Assembly: GCA_903888395.1 (NCBI GenBank)
Contig: CAISTO010000181.1
Location: 1-25,005 of the forward strand
Source of the DNA: an uncultured Bacteroidota bacterium
GTDB taxonomy: Bacteria; Bacteroidota; Bacteroidia; UKL13-3
Length of the DNA: 25,005 nucleotides
Direction of reading: 5' to 3'
The position numbers were made by a program, and so were the translations under genes. The notes under the pieces are model-generated. The model was not told where the DNA came from and made no database searches. It saw nothing but the letters and a program-made list of their open reading frames with translations. Shown in pieces: positions 23,359 to 25,005 of the stretch (positions are counted from its first letter, which is position 1; every line of letters starts with the position of its first letter).

Positions 23359-24214
23359 ACAAGCAATAAACAATATGGCTGTATACACGGGAGTGCGAAC
23401 AGCTGCTTTAAGCCGATTCATTCGGAAATACAACCTAGACGTGGACAAGCTGAGCCAAGCGGTTATGAAATATAAAATCATCCGAAAAGACCTTTCGGCT
23501 GCGGTGGCAGGTTATGCAGATAATGAAATTGCCCAAGAACTGGTCAGCAAATTTAAACTTCACGAAGGCATAATGGCTGATGAGTTTTTCGTATCACCAG
23601 TTGGAAGAGCAGTATTATTAAGTGCCAAAAGAAATGATGGCAAGTTCGATCGTGATAAGGTTACTGAGGTATTGGAGAACTTAAATACAAGCGACCTAAA
23701 ATGGGCAAGGAAAATGGATGTGATCGCTATCAATGTTGGGCTGAACATTAATGATTACAATACCTATGGTGAACAACTTCCTGCAATGTTGGACGCTATG
23801 GAACGCTTATATTCTGAATATAAATCCAAGCCTTTAGAAAACATTGTAGTCACAAAGCAAACCATCATCGAGATGGTAAATAAAGCTGGTGAAAAGGATA
23901 AACTGAACAACGATGAAGCTAGTAAACGCTTGGTAATTAATGTCCCGCAGTTCGAATATATTCTAAACCAGGTATTAAATCCTTTAAACCAAAGTGTAAC
24001 TCTGAGTGAAGATGTTTTAACAGACAATTACACATTCGAGGTTTATTCAGGGCGAATGAAAAAGTTCCTTGACTTTATTAAAGATTTACCTACCATTAGT
24101 ACAACCAAGTTAAAAAAGGATGGGCACTATGTCTATCTCACACTTAGTAACTCAAGTAGATTCGAAGAATGGGAGCCTGTGGTAAAATTCTATAAAGAGC
24201 ACATTAAGATATGA
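23351..24214 (+). CDS. Unknown protein, second gene of the methyltransferase module
   Basis: This 287-residue soluble protein is of unknown function. I chose the ATG at 23351, which overlaps the stop of the upstream gene; an in-frame ATG at 23303 lies well inside that gene and would add 16 residues. The first 100 residues are helical with AALSRFIRKYNLDVDKLSQA and LVSKFKLHEGIMADEFFVSP. The middle (about 150-230) contains MLDAMERLYSEYKSKPLENI and a helical KQTIIEMVNKAGEKDKLNND. The C-terminal part alternates strands and helices to the end VVKFYKEHIKI. No known motif is present. It overlaps the methyltransferase gene by the ATGA junction, so it is probably a functional partner or part of the same phage module. 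Confidence 0.7.
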   Translation: MNKQAINNMAVYTGVRTAALSRFIRKYNLDVDKLSQAVMKYKIIRKDLSAAVAGYADNEIAQELVSKFKLHEGIMADEFFVSPVGRAVLLSAKRNDGKFDRDKVTEVLENLNTSDLKWARKMDVIAINVGLNINDYNTYGEQLPAMLDAMERLYSEYKSKPLENIVVTKQTIIEMVNKAGEKDKLNNDEASKRLVINVPQFEYILNQVLNPLNQSVTLSEDVLTDNYTFEVYSGRMKKFLDFIKDLPTISTTKLKKDGHYVYLTLSNSSRFEEWEPVVKFYKEHIKI

Positions 24215-24702
24215 ACGTAAAATACGAAACACTTTACGGAAGGTCATCTGGAAAGGATGAGTGGTTAACACCTCCACCTTTAATTGAAGCCCTGGGCGAG
24301 TTTGATTTGGATCCATGCGCACCAGTGAAACGTCCTTGGGAAATGGCTAAGAACCATTTTACATTTGAAGATAACGGCTTGGAAAAAGAATGGTTTGGCA
24401 GGGTTTTCCTTAACCCACCTTATGGGAACTATACCAAATACTGGATACAAAAGGCTGCTACACATGGAAATGCTATTGCTCTAATTTTTAACCGATCAGA
24501 CACCGTATTGTTTCATGAGTATGTCTTTCCAAATGCCACTGCTATTCTTTATCTAAAAGGACGAATTAAATTCCATCATGTGAATGGAAGACAAGCTGAC
24601 TCATGTGGCGCTCCTTCAATACTTGTTGCCTTTGATGACCATAATGCAGATGTGCTTGAAAACTGTAAATTGGAGGGGTATTTTACCCGTTTAAAAAGAT
24701 AA
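24211..24702 (+). CDS. Phage-type DNA N6-adenine methyltransferase
   Basis: This is a small adenine methyltransferase of the phage Dam family, transferring methyl groups from S-adenosylmethionine to adenine in DNA. Residues 16-22 (DEWLTPP) and 31-37 (FDLDPCA) are typical of the family's first part; the catalytic motif NPPY is at 68-71 within RVFLNPPYGNYTKYW. The length of 163 residues is usual, and all key blocks are intact. The final part has LKGRIKFHHVNGRQADSCGA, also a family hallmark. There is no restriction endonuclease gene beside it, so it may protect or mark phage or element DNA, not form a restriction-modification system. It is the last gene of a three-gene overlapping unit closed by a terminator. 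Confidence 0.92.
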   Translation: MNVKYETLYGRSSGKDEWLTPPPLIEALGEFDLDPCAPVKRPWEMAKNHFTFEDNGLEKEWFGRVFLNPPYGNYTKYWIQKAATHGNAIALIFNRSDTVLFHEYVFPNATAILYLKGRIKFHHVNGRQADSCGAPSILVAFDDHNADVLENCKLEGYFTRLKR

Positions 24703-24754
24703 TATTCTCGATTCTAATCTACTGGAACTATTTTTTTGCCGAGAATTTGAAAGG

Positions 24755-24779
24755 GGGTCAATAGCATTGACCCTTTTTT
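24755..24779 (+). terminator. Rho-independent terminator after the methyltransferase module
   Basis: GGGTCAAT and ATTGACCC form a perfect 8-bp stem with loop AGC, followed by six T. It lies 53 bp after the methyltransferase stop codon. Confidence 0.92.
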
Positions 24780-24880
24780 CGTGCTTTGATTTTGACTTAT
24801 ATTATTGTTAATCAGTTAATTTTAATACAAAACCAGTAATTAAGGCGTGGTATTATTTCTCGGTAGTCAATGAATGTGAT

Positions 24881-24899
24881 CCTTCAATGATCATGAAGG
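24881..24899. terminator. Short hairpin CCTTCA / TGAAGG
   Basis: A 6-bp inverted repeat with a 7-base AT-rich loop lies 7 bp beyond the stop of the possible minus-strand gene at the right edge. No T run follows it, so its role as a terminator is doubtful. The rest of 24780-24905 shows nothing recognisable. Confidence 0.3.
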
Positions 24900-24905
24900 T
24901 ATTTT

Positions 24906-25004
24906 TCAGGCATTCATATCAATTACATAGTAGATAAGGCGATCTGGTATTATGCTGCCTTCAATCTTATCTATTTTAAAGACCACAAAATTGTTAATTT
25001 CAAC
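24906..25004 (-). CDS. Possible C-terminal end of an unknown protein (partial)
   Basis: An open frame of 32 codons enters from the right edge and stops at 24906, reading VEINNFVVFKIDKIEGSIIP and ending YYVIDMNA. The alternating strand-like composition is protein-like, but a stretch this short can be open by chance in such DNA. No family is recognisable. It is separated from the methyltransferase module by that module's terminator. Confidence 0.3.
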   Translation of the reverse strand, partial: VEINNFVVFKIDKIEGSIIPDRLIYYVIDMNA

Positions 25005-25005
25005 C

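Noticed and set aside
24211..24702. Restriction-modification system
   Set aside because: Only a methyltransferase is recognisable; neither upstream protein shows a nuclease motif.

Overview
The window comes from an AT-rich member of the phylum Bacteroidota. The evidence is type IX secretion (T9SS) and gliding genes (PorU, two PorP/SprF proteins, GldJ), a cell-surface protein ending in a T9SS sorting domain, a BshA-type glycosyltransferase, and several promoters that fit the Bacteroidota pattern TTTG-N17-20-TAnnTTTG. I cannot assign an order or genus.

Positions 1-12450 are conserved chromosome. On the minus strand bshA leads into purK (bacillithiol and purine synthesis). Above it, separated by a strong terminator, a minus-strand gene string runs porU, pspC, histidine kinase, OmpR-type response regulator. 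Divergently, on the plus strand, lie two tandem PorP/SprF genes and then gldJ, closed by a clear terminator. porU encodes the surface protease that removes sorting domains from T9SS cargo, PorP/SprF proteins are outer-membrane partners, and GldJ is a lipoprotein of the gliding/secretion machine, so this is a T9SS locus with a two-component system next to it.

Positions 12450-19320 are accessory. They hold a secreted six-repeat protein, a DUF1566/FISUMP protein, the remains of a LamG-type secreted protein, a 1172-residue T9SS cargo protein and a HigBA toxin-antitoxin pair. A ~92-bp repeat, complete twice and as complementary halves twice, marks the boundaries of successive gene blocks. Half of it is a minus-strand terminator hairpin preceded by GGGGAGCA, which resembles the end of a tRNA gene. 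This cassette-like arrangement is the most unusual feature of the window.

Positions 19320-25005 look like an island or phage remnant and are visibly less AT-rich. They contain an unknown protein with an HTH-like N-terminus, an unknown all-helical protein, a serine recombinase with a well-formed promoter and a palindromic intergenic region, a short GNAT-like protein, a G-run hairpin region, a small unknown protein, and a tightly overlapping three-gene module ending in a phage-type DNA N6-adenine methyltransferase and a terminator. A possible gene fragment leaves the right edge. No tRNA, rRNA, CRISPR array or IS transposase is visible.
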